DNA of 64,000 nt from Cryptococcus deneoformans JEC21 (taxonomy: Eukaryota; Basidiomycota; Tremellomycetes; Tremellales; Cryptococcaceae): contig NC_006682.1 of NCBI RefSeq assembly GCF_000091045.1, forward strand, positions 1-64,000. Reading direction: 5' to 3'. The translations under genes and the position numbers were made by a program. This document shows, piece after piece, positions 47,815-60,494 of the stretch. The notes under the pieces are model-generated. The model searched no databases, was not told the origin of the DNA, and saw nothing but the letters and a program-made list of their open reading frames with translations. The first letter of the stretch is position 1. Each line of letters starts with the position of its first letter.

Positions 47815-48276
47815 TTATGAAGAAGATTTATTCGCTCTCCAGAATTGTGAAATATCCTCTATAATCCCTCGAGCTTTTATATATAGCCCCCAAAGCCGCT
47901 TTGTTAGGGTAGCTAGCAGCTCGATTACTTTACAAAACATAGGGAAGAATATGAGGGTTACGAGTACTGCATAGACCATACCTTTCATTCCCTTTGTGCA
48001 AGTTTGGTCTACATCCCTTTTTTCGGTCTCTGAAATTGGACAAGCTGTTGTTGTGCTATCTAACATGATTAACATGATTAACATGATTAACATGATTAAC
48101 ATGATTAACATGATTAACATGATTAACATGATTAACATGATTAACATGATTAACATGATTAACATGATTAACATGATTAACATGATTAACATGATTAACA
48201 TGATTAGCGTCGTAGGGGGCAATCTCAGATCGGGACCGGCATTTCCCATAAAATCATGCCATTTAGAAGTCAGCAT
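47815..48276 (-). CDS. ORF with minisatellite-encoded LIM repeat and a second TM-like segment
   Basis: ATG 48274-48276 opens a 153-codon frame. Residues about 24-71 are 16 tandem Leu-Ile-Met triplets encoded by the 9-bp minisatellite, giving a 48-residue hydrophobic run. Then comes a soluble stretch (CPISETEKRDVDQTCTKG), a second hydrophobic segment (MVYAVLVTLIFFPMFCKVIE) and an amphipathic, basic end (WGLYIKARGIIEDISQFWR). The non-repeat part looks more like a real membrane protein than chance sequence. Against it stand the lack of introns, the isolated position and a plus-strand frame that is also open. Function unknown. Confidence 0.3.
   Translation of the reverse strand: MLTSKWHDFMGNAGPDLRLPPTTLIMLIMLIMLIMLIMLIMLIMLIMLIMLIMLIMLIMLIMLIMLIMLIMLDSTTTACPISETEKRDVDQTCTKGMKGMVYAVLVTLIFFPMFCKVIELLATLTKRLWGLYIKARGIIEDISQFWRANKSSS
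48062..48205. repeat. Perfect 9-bp minisatellite, 16 copies
   Basis: AACATGATT repeated exactly 16 times (144 bp) with no visible mismatch. The unit length is a multiple of three, so frames stay open: Met-Ile-Asn on the plus strand and Leu-Ile-Met on the minus strand. Perfect copies imply recent expansion or contraction. Confidence 0.97.
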
Positions 48277-48762
48277 TCAGTTGTCCACACGCCTCATATC
48301 TTTCATCTCAACTTGAAACCCCCCTTCCTTCCTATATTCCAAGTACGCAAACGTCGTCCCTTCACTGTAGGTGTAAGAACAAGCGAGTAGCCAGTCAGTC
48401 TAAACATGAAGTCTACCCAAACTTCAGCGGAAAACGAGGGTTATAAATCCGGAATCAGTACATTTTTACGTTACCCAACTCAGCTATTTTCCGGCGGAAT
48501 CCCTTTCTCACTCAACAACAATAACAACGCTAACCCTTGCCCCCTCGTATCAGGTCGCAAAGCTGGAAAGGGCAGCCCCAACAGCGCTATTGACCATTTC
48601 CCAGCAATCGCTTTCCTCCAACCAACGCACCCATCAAAAATCCCAACACAATCACCCTCCACCTCCATTTCCTCCTTCTCAGCGACTCTTCTTCATGCTC
48701 AATGGACTTCGGTCGGGAAAATTTGATACCGGCAAACATGAGGAACGGCAATATCTTCTTGG
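48277..48762. other. Intergenic region
   Basis: Contains a 106-codon plus-strand frame (48406-48726, Ser/Pro/Asn-rich) without recognisable features, which I do not call a gene. Otherwise this is the 3' flank of the ALDH gene. Confidence 0.4.
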
Positions 48763-50925
48763 CTAAGGAGGAAATGGGGGGATAACGGAGGGATATGAGA
48801 GGTTCGAATCTAGTATGAATGGGTCAGCATGTGCACTGAGGAGTTGGGAAAGAACTTGCAGGTATGGGATCTCAAGTACGGCTGCTCCGCGGTGATTAAC
48901 ATGGTTTGCGCTACAACCCATGAGGGAATTAAAAGGGCCCACCTTTGTGATGCGTGAATGCGTTAAAGCCGTCTTTCCCATGGTATGAACCCCATCCACT
49001 CGCGCCCACCCCTCCAAATGGAAGGTTACGGGCAAAAGTGGCCATAGCAAAGTCATTCCAAGTCGCAGAACCACTCGTCGTCTGCGAAATAACTAACAAG
49101 TTGGGTTGTAAGTGAGATATCAGAAAGTCACTTCGAAGTCTACTCACCTTTTTCGAAGATAGATCGTTTGCCGGCACAGACGTATAAAGCAAGGGGCTTA
49201 GGACGCGCGTTCACATACGCAATAGCCCCGTCAATATCCTACCTGTATTTTCAGCTTTATCCTTCATTCACTTAGTAGATGAGATTAGACCCACTTCAAC
49301 AGGAATGATAGCCAGAACAGGACCAAAAATCTCGTCCACCATCACGCCTCCCTCCTCCCGTTCCCCATTCTCGTTTAGTCTGATAAGGGATATTCCCATC
49401 CTCCTTGTTTTCTCATCCATCTCCCCTTTATACACGAGCTTACCCTCCATTTCAGCTTTTTCGATGTATGATAGTTGCCGAGAGAAATCGGCGGGGGAAC
49501 GAAGAAACGAGGAGCCGGATGGGGAGCTGAGTAGTGATTTAGAGGAAGGTAAGGGAGGGAAGAGCTCATCAAGTCTGATTGTGCATTAGAGTTGACTAGG
49601 GGGATGGTGAAATTGGACGTACGTGGACTTGCAAACGGAGATAAATTCGTCAACCTTGTCCTTGACGCAAAGAACATAATCAGGGGCAACTAAGAATGGC
49701 ATCAAACTGCAGCTTGCAAGGAATATATAAAAAAGGGGTAAAGAAAGGGCTTAAAGGGCTTACCGCATATTTGGCCACCGGTCATCTGCTTGATGCTGAA
49801 CAATCTTCTAGCTGCAATCTTGAAGTTGGCATCTGACGCGACGATTACTGGACTCTTGCCACCAAGCTAGAATGTTCATCAGTCTTCATTATCTCCGGAA
49901 GTGCACGATTGAGCACACTTACTTCGAGAGTGGTAGGGGTGAGCGTCTTGGCAGCGGCTCCAGCGACAATCTTGCCCACTCCAGATGAACCTGTGTAAAG
50001 AACTACAGCTGATCAGCTTTTTCTCCATTTCCGATAGATCAATAGCTCACTATGTCCCCAGGGTTTTACCAGTAATGCCTGTGACTGCTCCACTTCTCCA
50101 AGGACCGCGACATACCCCTCCGGGTCGAGGTACTTTGGTAGAAGATCGGCTAGAAGGGCAGATGACGTGGGTGAGTGTTCGGAAAGTTTGAGAATAGCAG
50201 GGCAGCCGGCTGAGATGGCTCCTACGAGTGGGCAAAGAGATAGTTGCCATGGGTAGTTCTACCGAACATGAGATCAGTTTTGCCGCAAAGAGAGGGTTGT
50301 ACGAGCCAGCATACCCATGTACTGATGATCTGCAGTTGGAAGTGAACTATCAGCAATTCTCTAATGACACCAAAAGAGTGACTCACCAAGGCAACCCCTT
50401 TGGGCTGCTTTTTCACCCGCGAAGCTAATAAAGTCAATACAAAACCTTTGCTCGTCCGATAACTCACGCATCGCCTTCATAGATAGAATTGCGTCAGCAG
50501 TGCGGCTCTCATCCTTCATCCAATTCTCCACATTCTTAACTGCAAGATCAATCTCATTCAACGCCGGCCACAACTGTGCATACACTTGTCAGCATGCAGT
50601 GTCGGGTAACTGGGTTATATAATTCACATACCTCTCCAATAGTCACGTCAAAAGGTCCTTTGCCTTGATCATTCTCAACTGCTGCCTGAATAAGCGCTTC
50701 ATTATCTTTAATAAGATAAGCTAGTTGCTTGAGGTTGAAAAGCCTGTACGCGAGAGAACAGGTAACTCCAGAGTCGAAGCGTTTGTTGACGGTATCGTAG
50801 ATCTGTTGATCCGAGTTCGAGTTCGAGTTAGCGAGATTGCTTAGATTGCTTAGAGCGAAAGAAGAGCTGACCTGTTCAATCTGCGGGAGGGGTGTTGGAG
50901 TATGCTCTGGGAAATACATATCCAT
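48763..50925 (-). CDS. Aldehyde dehydrogenase, ALDH3/fatty-aldehyde type
   Basis: NAD(P)-dependent oxidation of aldehydes, likely medium- or long-chain as in the Hfd1/ALDH3 group. ATG 50923-50925 (MDMYFPEHTPTPLPQIEQ). Exons in order give VNKRFDSGVTCSLAYRLFNL, NDQGKGPFDVTIGE, LWPALNEIDLAVKNVENWMK, the nucleotide-binding NYPWQLSLCPLVGAISAGCP and AILKLSEHSPTSSALLADLL, then FTGSSGVGKIVAGAAAKTLT, LELGGKSPVIVASDANFKIA (catalytic Glu) and GGQICVAPDYVLC (catalytic Cys). DEIFGPVLAIIPVEV and NLPFGGVGASGWGSYHGKDG are ALDH3 signatures. The last exon, after an intron, gives AVLEIPYLQVLSQLL. The end is soluble, with no Hfd1-like membrane tail. About nine introns. Stop 48763-48765. Confidence 0.9.
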
Positions 50926-51785
50926 GAACTAGCTCCAAGGAATAGGGGAATGGGTTGATATAGATTGATGCTGTGAAAATGGACAACGAGGACACGAAAT
51001 ACCCAGCAGTGCGATGCGTAAATCACGATTGGCATGGATGACGGAGATGCAAGTGGTCGATCCCCGTAAGTGTGTAAGGGTGGCCAATGCCCGCCATCAA
51101 AAGGCCCTTGAGGGGGTTTGGTGCTATTCGTTGAGCAGGATGTCGCATTTGCTTTACTCTTTTTGTGACTGTTGATCGTTTTCCTAAGTACATAAAATGC
51201 GAATAGACATCGGGGCTAGGCTCTTACAGGTGTGGTATCTGACTTAGCATTTCTAAACGGTTTATGCTGATCGTTAGGCCGTGGATAGCAGGCCGGACTT
51301 CAAAAACCCTCATGGGCACCCGCAGCTCCGATCCACCGGTCATTCTTCGACTTGACAAGTTAACAACAACGTAGTATCATCATTGCAATCCAATACTAGC
51401 AGATCCGTTGGCAGTTAATATCTGATAATGGAACAGAGAATGGGAACTGCGATTTTGTCCGTCTGTCAAGGTCAAGCGCAGCGCCGAGAAGGACAAAGGA
51501 TAGTATAAGGTGAGTATCAAAGGATCGCTGGAGTGACTGTTTATTTCGCATGCTTGGAAATGTTCGCCGCCTGCGCCAGACATTGTTTTGTCCTCAAGTT
51601 CTAAGCTGTATGAACAACTCTGCGCCACTTGATCTACCTTCCTGGTCCTATACGATTTGAATTTTCATTACTAAAACTACCCCATTCAATCACTCGCACT
51701 TACCTAGCCAGACCTCTCAAGCTCTCAGCTTCCAGATATTAGGGTAGCGAATCTTACTCATACTGACATAAAATATGGGGACACG
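50926..51785. other. Divergent intergenic region
   Basis: Promoters of the ALDH gene (-) and the membrane protein gene (+). No gene, repeat or RNA gene is apparent; open frames here (50850-51035, 51380-51628) are short and featureless. Confidence 0.5.
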
Positions 51786-54041
51786 ATGAAGCGCCGCTCT
51801 GTTTTTCTATCGCACCATGAATACCAGCTCGTCAACCCATCCATCTTACTCGGGGCTTTCTTTCTAGCTGCACACGCCATACAAGCACAAACATCCAACG
51901 CGACTTGTACCTTGACAGCTAGCACCCAATGGATGTTTAACTCTGATGGTGATTCCCCCTGGTATGTTGCTCGCCCCTTCACATCTACAGCCGACCGAAC
52001 TAATTCTTTGTCATTAGCCTGATATGGTCTAGAATCCAGTCTTTATGTTTATTATCTTCTTCATATATCAATGTGCCACCATTACTGGACTCATCATGGT
52101 CTTACAATGCACCGACAGAGAGTAGTTCGGCTTGTTTGTGTAATTCGGTCTCGTACAATCTTATGGTGAGTCGTTCGTTATGTAACCATCTGGGAGATAG
52201 CTTATGCGGATATAATAGGCGGCATGTACATACTGCCAATGGAAAAATGCCTCGATCCTTACCGAGGATGATTGGTCTTCTGGATGCTCCTCGTATACAT
52301 CTACTGGGTAAGCGCAACTGTTCTCTCTATTTCTCTTTCCCCGCTTTCAGACTATAGGTACGCTGACGACAGACACTCATCATCTAGTCTCGGGTTCGCA
52401 GAAGCGGTTGAGCAAATCCCTATATGGGCGTTTAGACCCTCTTCAAACGATAGTGGGGCGTGGGACCCATCCGTTTCAAGCGTTACAGCTGCGGCTAATA
52501 CGGGTTCATGGACCACGACACTTTCAAGAAGCTTTGCGGATGCCAGTAAAACCACAGCTGGGAATCCGGCTGTGACGACTGCGAGAGTAAACGTGAGCGG
52601 AAGCGGGGTCAGTGAAAATTCCATCTGGGTCCAAAATACGGGCACTGAGACTGCTTCTTCCACCTCTACTTCCAACTCGAACTCCACTTCTTCTTCCGAC
52701 AAAGACGGCGACAGCAATGATTCATCTACGTCCCACTCCATCCCTCTCGGTCCCGTTATAGGTGGCGCAGCAGGGGGCCTCATCGGATTGATAATCCTCT
52801 TCCTCCTCTGGAGATGGTATGTCAACAGCCGACATCGTCTTTCCAACCCCTATTCCCCCTCTTCCACTTCCCCCGGTTTCGGCGGACGGATCAAGAAGGA
52901 AAAGCAGAAGAAGAAAAAGAGGATGTCGTACCCTTACCCAGCCAATACCAGAGATAGCTTGGTTGCTTCCCCTCCTGTCTTTGCTTTAGGCGGTGGGGTT
53001 GGGGGAGATGAAGAAAGAGGACAATCGAGAGGGAGAAGTTTCCTAGATATGCTAGTCGGTGGTAAAGGGGATGAGAGCGGAAACTGGAAGGGACAGCAGA
53101 GGGATACGGCGCTGTACAGTGATCCGACGACATTCGCTGACCCGAGGAAAGCACCGGAGCCCTATTCGGCCAGCCCGATGAAATGGCGAACCACAAGCGA
53201 ACGGTTAACACTAGAAACAGATTTATCAGACTCTGAGTCGGCTTGGAGCGTGAGCGACGATGGTGGTGAGGATGACGGTCGAAGAAAGAAAAAAGGAAGA
53301 TGGAAAGAGGCGTTTATACCTTCCATCGCAATGGCAGCAGAAGCCAAGAAGAAGGCAGATAGAAACAACAGGAAGCTGAGCACGTATACGACGACATCTC
53401 AACAACGCTTGACAAGACGGACGTTGACGCCTTCAGAAATGGAAGAAGACGAGGGGGCGCCTTTCCCACTCTGCGTTCGTCCAGAATCAATTCTCACCCC
53501 GATTCCGAGTACGAAGACACAGCCCCTCAGCACTGTGTCACATCCAGGACCCAAAAACTCCAAGCCAACCACAAACCAAACTCCAAAGACAAGCCAAAGC
53601 AACCGGCAACTGCTAACCTTACCCCCCAAGCAACCTCCCCCGGCGCACCTCCCGCCTCCAGCCCCAGATGAAGCTCAGTCGCTCTCGCTTCTGTCACCTC
53701 TTGGTGGCAGAGTAGATTTCTCCCAACCACCGTCCATCCGACGAGAAAGGATCTCAGAAAATCCTACGCTACCTTCGTTGTACGAACCTCCCACAGGGGC
53801 TAGGACGTATAGGGCTTCAAGAGGGTCAGAGATGTTCAGTCCTGGTTCAAGGTATATGGGGACTATCTATGGAGACGGTGGGGATGAAGACGGTGCTAGA
53901 GGCGGAGGAGAAGGAAGAAGGTTCAGTGAAAGTACGATAGGGACCGCGTTAGGGAGCGCAAGGTCATTCAAAACGCGAGATGGAAGGGGAAGGTGGAGTG
54001 GGGAGAGTGCACCCGCTTTGCCGACGCCCAAGCCGAGGTAG
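51786..54041 (+). CDS. Single-pass membrane protein with Cys-rich ectodomain
   Basis: ATG 51786. The start MKRRSVFLSHHEYQL leads to a hydrophobic stretch (NPSILLGAFFLAAHAIQAQ), a signal peptide or anchor. The ectodomain exons give CTLTASTQWMFNSDGDSPC, LIWSRIQSLCLLSS, SACLCNSVSYNLM and AACTYCQWKNASILTEDDW; the C-x-C-N...Y-N-L...A-C-x-x-C-Q pattern is common in basidiomycete surface proteins. A Ser/Thr-rich stalk follows, then one TM helix (IPLGPVIGGAAGGLIGLIIL) and a basic stop-transfer region. The cytoplasmic tail is about 400 residues, Ser/Pro-rich with acidic patches (SDSESAWSVSDDGGEDDGRR). The layout resembles cell-wall sensor or Mid2/WSC-like proteins, without a WSC domain. Function unknown. 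Three introns, all in the ectodomain; stop 54041. Confidence 0.75.
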
Positions 54042-54345
54042 ATTTCAATCTGTTATTCAGATAGGGATGATCCAGAGTGAAATGGTCATGAGCGATATAG
54101 AATATTAGGTTTTCTCGTCGATAATACCTGGGTCCCTTGACGTATGCAAGGGTCGCGTATATACCGTTTTCACGTGCATACTCATGTTCATGCTTATCGG
54201 AGCGATTTCTGGTCTATTTCTACCAATTCATGCTCACGCTTATCGGAGAGATTTCTGGTCTAGTCTACTAAACTAATTTGTTTAGGAAAATCGTCCAAAG
54301 ATTGCCAAGAGAAAACTAGCTTGGATGTAATGGCTTGAGGCCTTT
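54042..54345. other. Convergent intergenic region with short tandem duplication
   Basis: A duplicated stretch of about 40 bp lies near 54182-54261: CATGCT-CAC/C-GCTTATCGGAG-GATTTCTGGTCTA occurs twice. No gene is seen. Confidence 0.5.
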
Positions 54346-55686
<1,341 letters not shown>

Positions 55687-55834
55687 GATCGGATATCTTT
55701 CACGGGTCTGTTATAGAAATGTAAATGGGAAATATCGGAAAACGATGAACGGGAGGACAACCGTTGGGGAAACATGTTGTGACGTGGAACTTCCTTCCGA
55801 TGTAGCCATTCATTTCTTTCCGCGATGATGTTAA

Positions 55835-57948
55835 ATGTTAAACAGCTCGAACAGTACCATTTCGAGATCTTCTTCTAGAGAGACCCCAAAAGGGAATCTA
55901 TACGAACCGATCATGATTCCGCGAAGCTTGGTAGAACTTTATGGAAGGGCGAACCATGTCATACAGCGTATACTTGGCCCGGAACAACCGCTGTCGGAGG
56001 CCGAAGAGCCAATTCTTCCTAGGTCGTCATCATCTTCATCAATGGCATCAACTCAGCAGTCTACACCCTCGTATCGATCTTCAATAAACCAAAATCTCCT
56101 TCGAAACTCTTTCCCAAAGGCTCTTTATCCATTTCTATGTGTATGGGTCGTGATTTTTATCTGGTTGATCCGTCAGCAATACTATTATTTTACGCCTCCT
56201 CACGACCTCATTTCTTGCACGGCTTCACCATGGGACGATTGGCCCCCTGATAACTGCGGAATTAATGGCGAGAGATGCGCGGACGACTTGACATCTTTGT
56301 CTGATAGGACATTCAGATGTATGAGCGGATGTAAAGTTACCAGGCTAGGAAACGAGAGGTGGGTTGGTAATGAGCGTGTCAATGGCGTGCCGCTTGTTAT
56401 TGGTGGCGGGGATATGAACCATACGTACCGGTAAGCCCCTTGCTCTCACACCAGTCTATCGACATTAACATAACCTTCGCAGAGCGGACTCTTGGATCTG
56501 CGCTGCCGCGATCCACTCCAATCTGATCTCCTCTTCTCTCGGCGGATGCGTCACCGTCCATCCCTTACCATACCCTGCCGGCCATTCCAACTTTATCTCG
56601 TCTGCCGCTCATGGCCTCACCTCTACAGCATTTTCTCAATACTTCCCAGGCGCGTTCACCCTTTCACACGTTATCCCCTCTGGCTGTTGGGACTTGCACT
56701 TTATTGTCATGGGCGTCAACGCCGTCTGCCTGCTCATCCTCACCCTCTTCCTCCGTCCTCCTTCTTCTCTCCTATTCACTATCCTCCTTGTTCTGGGATA
56801 TTTCCAAATCACTTTATTTAGCGATGTCCCACATTTCCCGCCAGACTGGCAATCCCTTTTCGGCGGACTCATTCCTGTGCTGATCACAGGCTACTGGATC
56901 TGGAAACAGGCTTTCGTCATCACTCTCCTCCATTTTCGCGACGCACCATTTACCTTAGCGCTTTGGCAGGGCGCAGGATATTGGGTAGGTGTGGAGAGTT
57001 CAACAGTCTTTGCCAGGTTTCCCATCAGCAGGCTCGGGTATGACACTCTTACTCCATCTGGTCTTCTGGCTCTTGTGATCATCGTGGTCCTGATCCACGT
57101 TGTCGTCGGATACCAAGCGCTCGCCATGCGTAAGCAGGGTCTACTCCGATACTACCTCGTCCGCTATCTCCCTTTCATACCTATCCTTCTCATCCTTTCC
57201 AATATCCCATCTTACACCCTTCGACTACACCATTACCTCCTTGCTCTCCTCGCTATCCCGGTTTTGTCCCTCCCCAACCGACTTAGTTTGGTGTTACAAG
57301 CATTCATGCTCGGTTTATGGCTAGACGGCGTTGGAAGATGGGGTTGGGCTAGTTTCCTCGAAAAGACTTCTTCTGTACGTCCATCCCTCTCCGCTCTTCC
57401 TTCTCTTTTTCTCTATCTTCAAGATCTTGGACGCAAAGAACTAACCACCTCCCCTATCCGTCTTTCTTTCCTCCTCCCACAGCTTCTCGGCGATGCCCCC
57501 TCTGGCTCATGGACACCCACATTTTTCGCCAACCTCAGCTCCCCTCATACCCTCTCCTGGTCACCCATCACCCCCGAACAAGCTGCGGAGGATGTAACCG
57601 GGTACTCCATCTTAGTCAACGATATGCAGGCGTTTGCTGGATGGGTGAATAGTAGTAAGTGCAGTGATCCGCCTTGTTCTTTGCGTGAGGATTCAGATTG
57701 TGGGACTTACGCGCTGTTTTTTCCTCCTTCTTTAGCAATTGATTTGAAAGGTGTACTGCGGGACGGGGTGAATTATTTCCGTATCGCCGTACGTCCACCG
57801 TCTTGGCCTCTCTTTAACGGGTGTGCAAAGGCTGACCAGATGGAATAGTACGAGAAGAATGGAATGTCAATGGACTTTAGCGACCCCATTGTCCGATGGA
57901 AGAATGGTACATGGGGAGGCATGGAAGAGCCTGTAGATCTTTTTTAGA
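55835..57948 (+). CDS. LCCL-domain multi-pass membrane protein
   Basis: ATG 55835 (MLNSSNSTISRSSSRETPKG); an ATG-ATG 10 bp earlier is out of frame. A hydrophilic N-terminus and a first TM (LYPFLCVWVVIFIWLI) precede the luminal LCCL domain: CTASPWDDWPPDNCGINGER, then ADSWICAAAIHSNLISSSLG, GGCVTVHPLPYPAGHSNF. The Cys positions and the S-x-I-C-x-A-A-I-H motif are diagnostic. About eight further TM helices follow, including HFIVMGVNAVCLLILTLFL, SGLLALVIIVVLIHVVVGYQ and FIPILLILSNIP. After an intron comes a C-terminal soluble part (TPEQAAEDVTGYSILVNDMQ, GTYALFFPPSLAIDLKG). Stop 57946-57948. Fungi have conserved LCCL plus TM proteins of unknown role. Four introns. Confidence 0.82.
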
Positions 57949-58074
57949 GTGTAGACTACTCCTGTTTGTTGCGCATCATTATTTGGGATGTTGTATTCAC
58001 ATTGTATGAACAATTCATGCATATATTACGTTTTCGGTCGTGTTTGCGTCAACTTGAACAGGGTACTTACCTTC

Positions 58075-59605
58075 TCACTTTCTCTTCGCGTCTCTTATCC
58101 CTGTTTCTGTCATACACTCCCCTCTCCTCCAACCCCCTTCCGTTGACGGCCGCGACTCTGTCAACTCTCCCACCAACTGCTCATAAACATCATCCATATG
58201 CTGCCATGTGGCAGCAACAAGTCTATCTCTCCTCCCCGAACTCAGATCCACAAACTCCTCATCAATCGTTGGACCCACAGGCGCCATCGCCCGGTTCACC
58301 CAATCGTGTTTCGACGATGCAGCAGAGATGACGGGAATATCAAGGTAAAAGGTGATATCAGTGGGGCGTTCCGTGTCTTCGGCGTAATATTTCAACGGAA
58401 TGGGGCGATATGATCTGGAAGGTCTGGAAGCAGCGGAGATGGGGGCTTTGTCGCAATGAGAGGATGAACTGGCTGTGGGAGGAGCCGGAAGAGCCAATAA
58501 TGTCGATTGATCATTCTCTGCGTAAGAGGCTCCATTCTCCGCCATCCACTTATTTACTCTGTCAGCAGTTGCTCGATCATTGTAAATCTCATCGTCCTCC
58601 CCGCCATCCTCGCCCGGCGGTAGGTCGCCCATAGAGATACGTGCCGAAGTGCCATTCTGGAAGATGATGATCGTTTTGTCATCCACTATAATATTGATTT
58701 CGTCCTGGTTGCATTTCGAAGTGGACTGCTGCTGAGATGATGATGGGCAACGGTGGTGTCGTCGAGTAGATTGGCAATGTTCTTTCTCGTCACTGTACGT
58801 CTTGCGTTGACTTCCCCGAGGTCCGGTTGATCTTTCGCCCCTGCCATGTCTGCTCCTTAGGTTATCCGTCCCAACATCATAATCATTAGTACGCTGATGA
58901 TGCTTCCTCCGGTGTTCGCTTGTAGCAGGCGGGTAACCATGTGGATCTCCACCTTCATCCTCCACCTTTGCAGTCTCTTCAATCCCCATTGACCTCGTGC
59001 TGGCTTTGTTGTCTTCCATCCATTCCCGTTCTCTCGTATCACGAACAGGTCGAAAGGAGGGAGCAGTAGTCATGGGAGAGGAACCATATACCCCTGTAGA
59101 GCTACGGCGGAAGGTACGTGGTATTTGGAAACGCTGGTGAATAGGAGTACGTCTAATATCGGAGTTGATAAAAGAGGAGTATATCGAACTACGCCTACCA
59201 TATCCGCCATCCCAAGCTAAAAAATGTTCATCATTCACCGTTCTTCCTGAGTTGATTGGAGGAGGGAGATCACGGTAAAACGCCGATCCACCCTGGCGCG
59301 TTGAAACAAGAGGTTCAGTACTTAGTCGTGTAGTGGCAGCAAAGCAGCGGGGGTCATTACAGCGTGGGTCTGAACAAGGGCCGCTTGGAGGACGACTTGA
59401 GAGTTTAGGCATGGTGGAGACTCGAGAGATTGGCCTGAGTCGACAACGAGGGTCGCGGCATGAAGGGTCGGTACACAGTGATGGCGCTTGGGTTGTACAT
59501 GCAGGGTCGGTACAGTTAGGATCGGTACATCCTACACCTTGGGCGACTCTCAGCTACATGAATTTCAGAATAAATGACAAGGAAATCTCACTGGTATAAG
59601 GCCAT
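58075..59605 (-). CDS. Unknown protein P2: CTDP-Cys motifs plus novel C-terminal domain
   Basis: Two exons: 59592-59605 (MALY plus two bases) and 58075-59548, joined in frame across a 43-bp intron to give 495 residues. The N-terminus has three pairs of C-x-D-P-x-C motifs: CTDPNCTDPAC (from residue 12), CTDPSCRDPRC (from 30) and CSDPRCNDPRC (from 63), nine Cys with C-x4-C spacing. The middle is hydrophilic, Arg/Ser/Thr-rich, with a short segment IIVDDKTIIIFQNGTSARI. Near residue 340 there is ATADRVNKWMAENGASY. The C-terminal domain (about 385-470) reads YRPIPLKYYAEDTERPTDIT, FYLDIP, HDWVNRAMAPVGPT, RRDRLVAATWQHMDDVYEQL. No signal peptide or TM. P3, 900 bp upstream on the same strand, shares both ends. 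An ATG at residue 51 is an alternative start. I know no named family. Confidence 0.75.
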
Positions 59606-60494
59606 TGCGTTGGACGGGAAACTGGGTAATAACCCATGTTTTTCGATGCCAGATACAGGCTTTTCTGGTGAAAGTCTCACTCACTAGATGATGTGGGTAA
59701 ATCAAATCTTGGAATTCCCTCCTTATATCTTCATTCTCCGCACATACACAATGACCCATTAACAAAAGATACTGCATCTCACAATACTCTCGCCCCCCTT
59801 TCGACCGCGCGCTTGCAAAAAATTCAGCTTCCGAGACAAAGGGTGTGGTACCACCTCTCACACTGCCTTGCCTGAAGATCGGAACGGAGATGGAATGTGA
59901 CGAGAGTCCGCTTACTTTATCGATCGATTTCGAAGTAAATGGGAAGGTACAGGCGAGTGGATGGATGTTCGTCAATGGTTAACCTTTCCCAAACAGTCGG
60001 CAATTGATAAACGAATCACCAAGTGAAGAAGAGGGGAATGGATTGCTGCGTTTTCCTGCAGGTGGAATTTCAATGGGAGTTTGATTTATGGGGCCGGACG
60101 ACGGTGATGATAGGGGGTTCTGGACGGCATTACACCGAGAAGGAGACAGAACACGATCTCCCGGCGTCTCTTGTTCTGTTCAATGGGCATGGTCGGTTTT
60201 GACTAGGGCTATCGTATCGGTAGAGCCTGCAGCAGCTGTTCTAGAATGCGAGAAGAGAGCTCGCTGATTGCGAAACCTGTCGGTTGTAATTGTTCGAAGG
60301 ATTTTGTGGAATGAATCGAATAAAAAAAGCGAAGTTGCGGAATAGGGAAAAATGGAAAATGACAGATGAATTTCGAGAGGAAGTTACAACTAGAACAATT
60401 TGCAACACCATCTTTGTCTATAAGGGCCATAACCTCCATGAAATCAACTATACATCCTATAAAAAACAAGCTATGTAGCGCAGACGGCATCTTC
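59606..60494. other. Intergenic region between tandem paralogues P3 and P2
   Basis: Likely holds the P2 promoter and leader and the P3 3' flank. A 136-codon minus-strand frame at 59565-59975 has no recognisable feature and no continuity with P2. No clear remnant of another family copy was found. Confidence 0.45.

Noticed and set aside
48406..48726. 106-codon plus-strand Ser/Pro/Asn-rich frame
   Set aside because: No recognisable motif, no introns, and composition typical of chance frames in C/A-rich sequence.
48795..48825. GGTTCGAATC, resembling a tRNA B box
   Set aside because: No A box or cloverleaf arms around it, and it lies in the last coding exon of the ALDH gene on the other strand.
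59565..59975. 136-codon minus-strand frame upstream of P2
   Set aside because: It is in a different frame from P2 exon 1, has no motif, and probably represents leader sequence.
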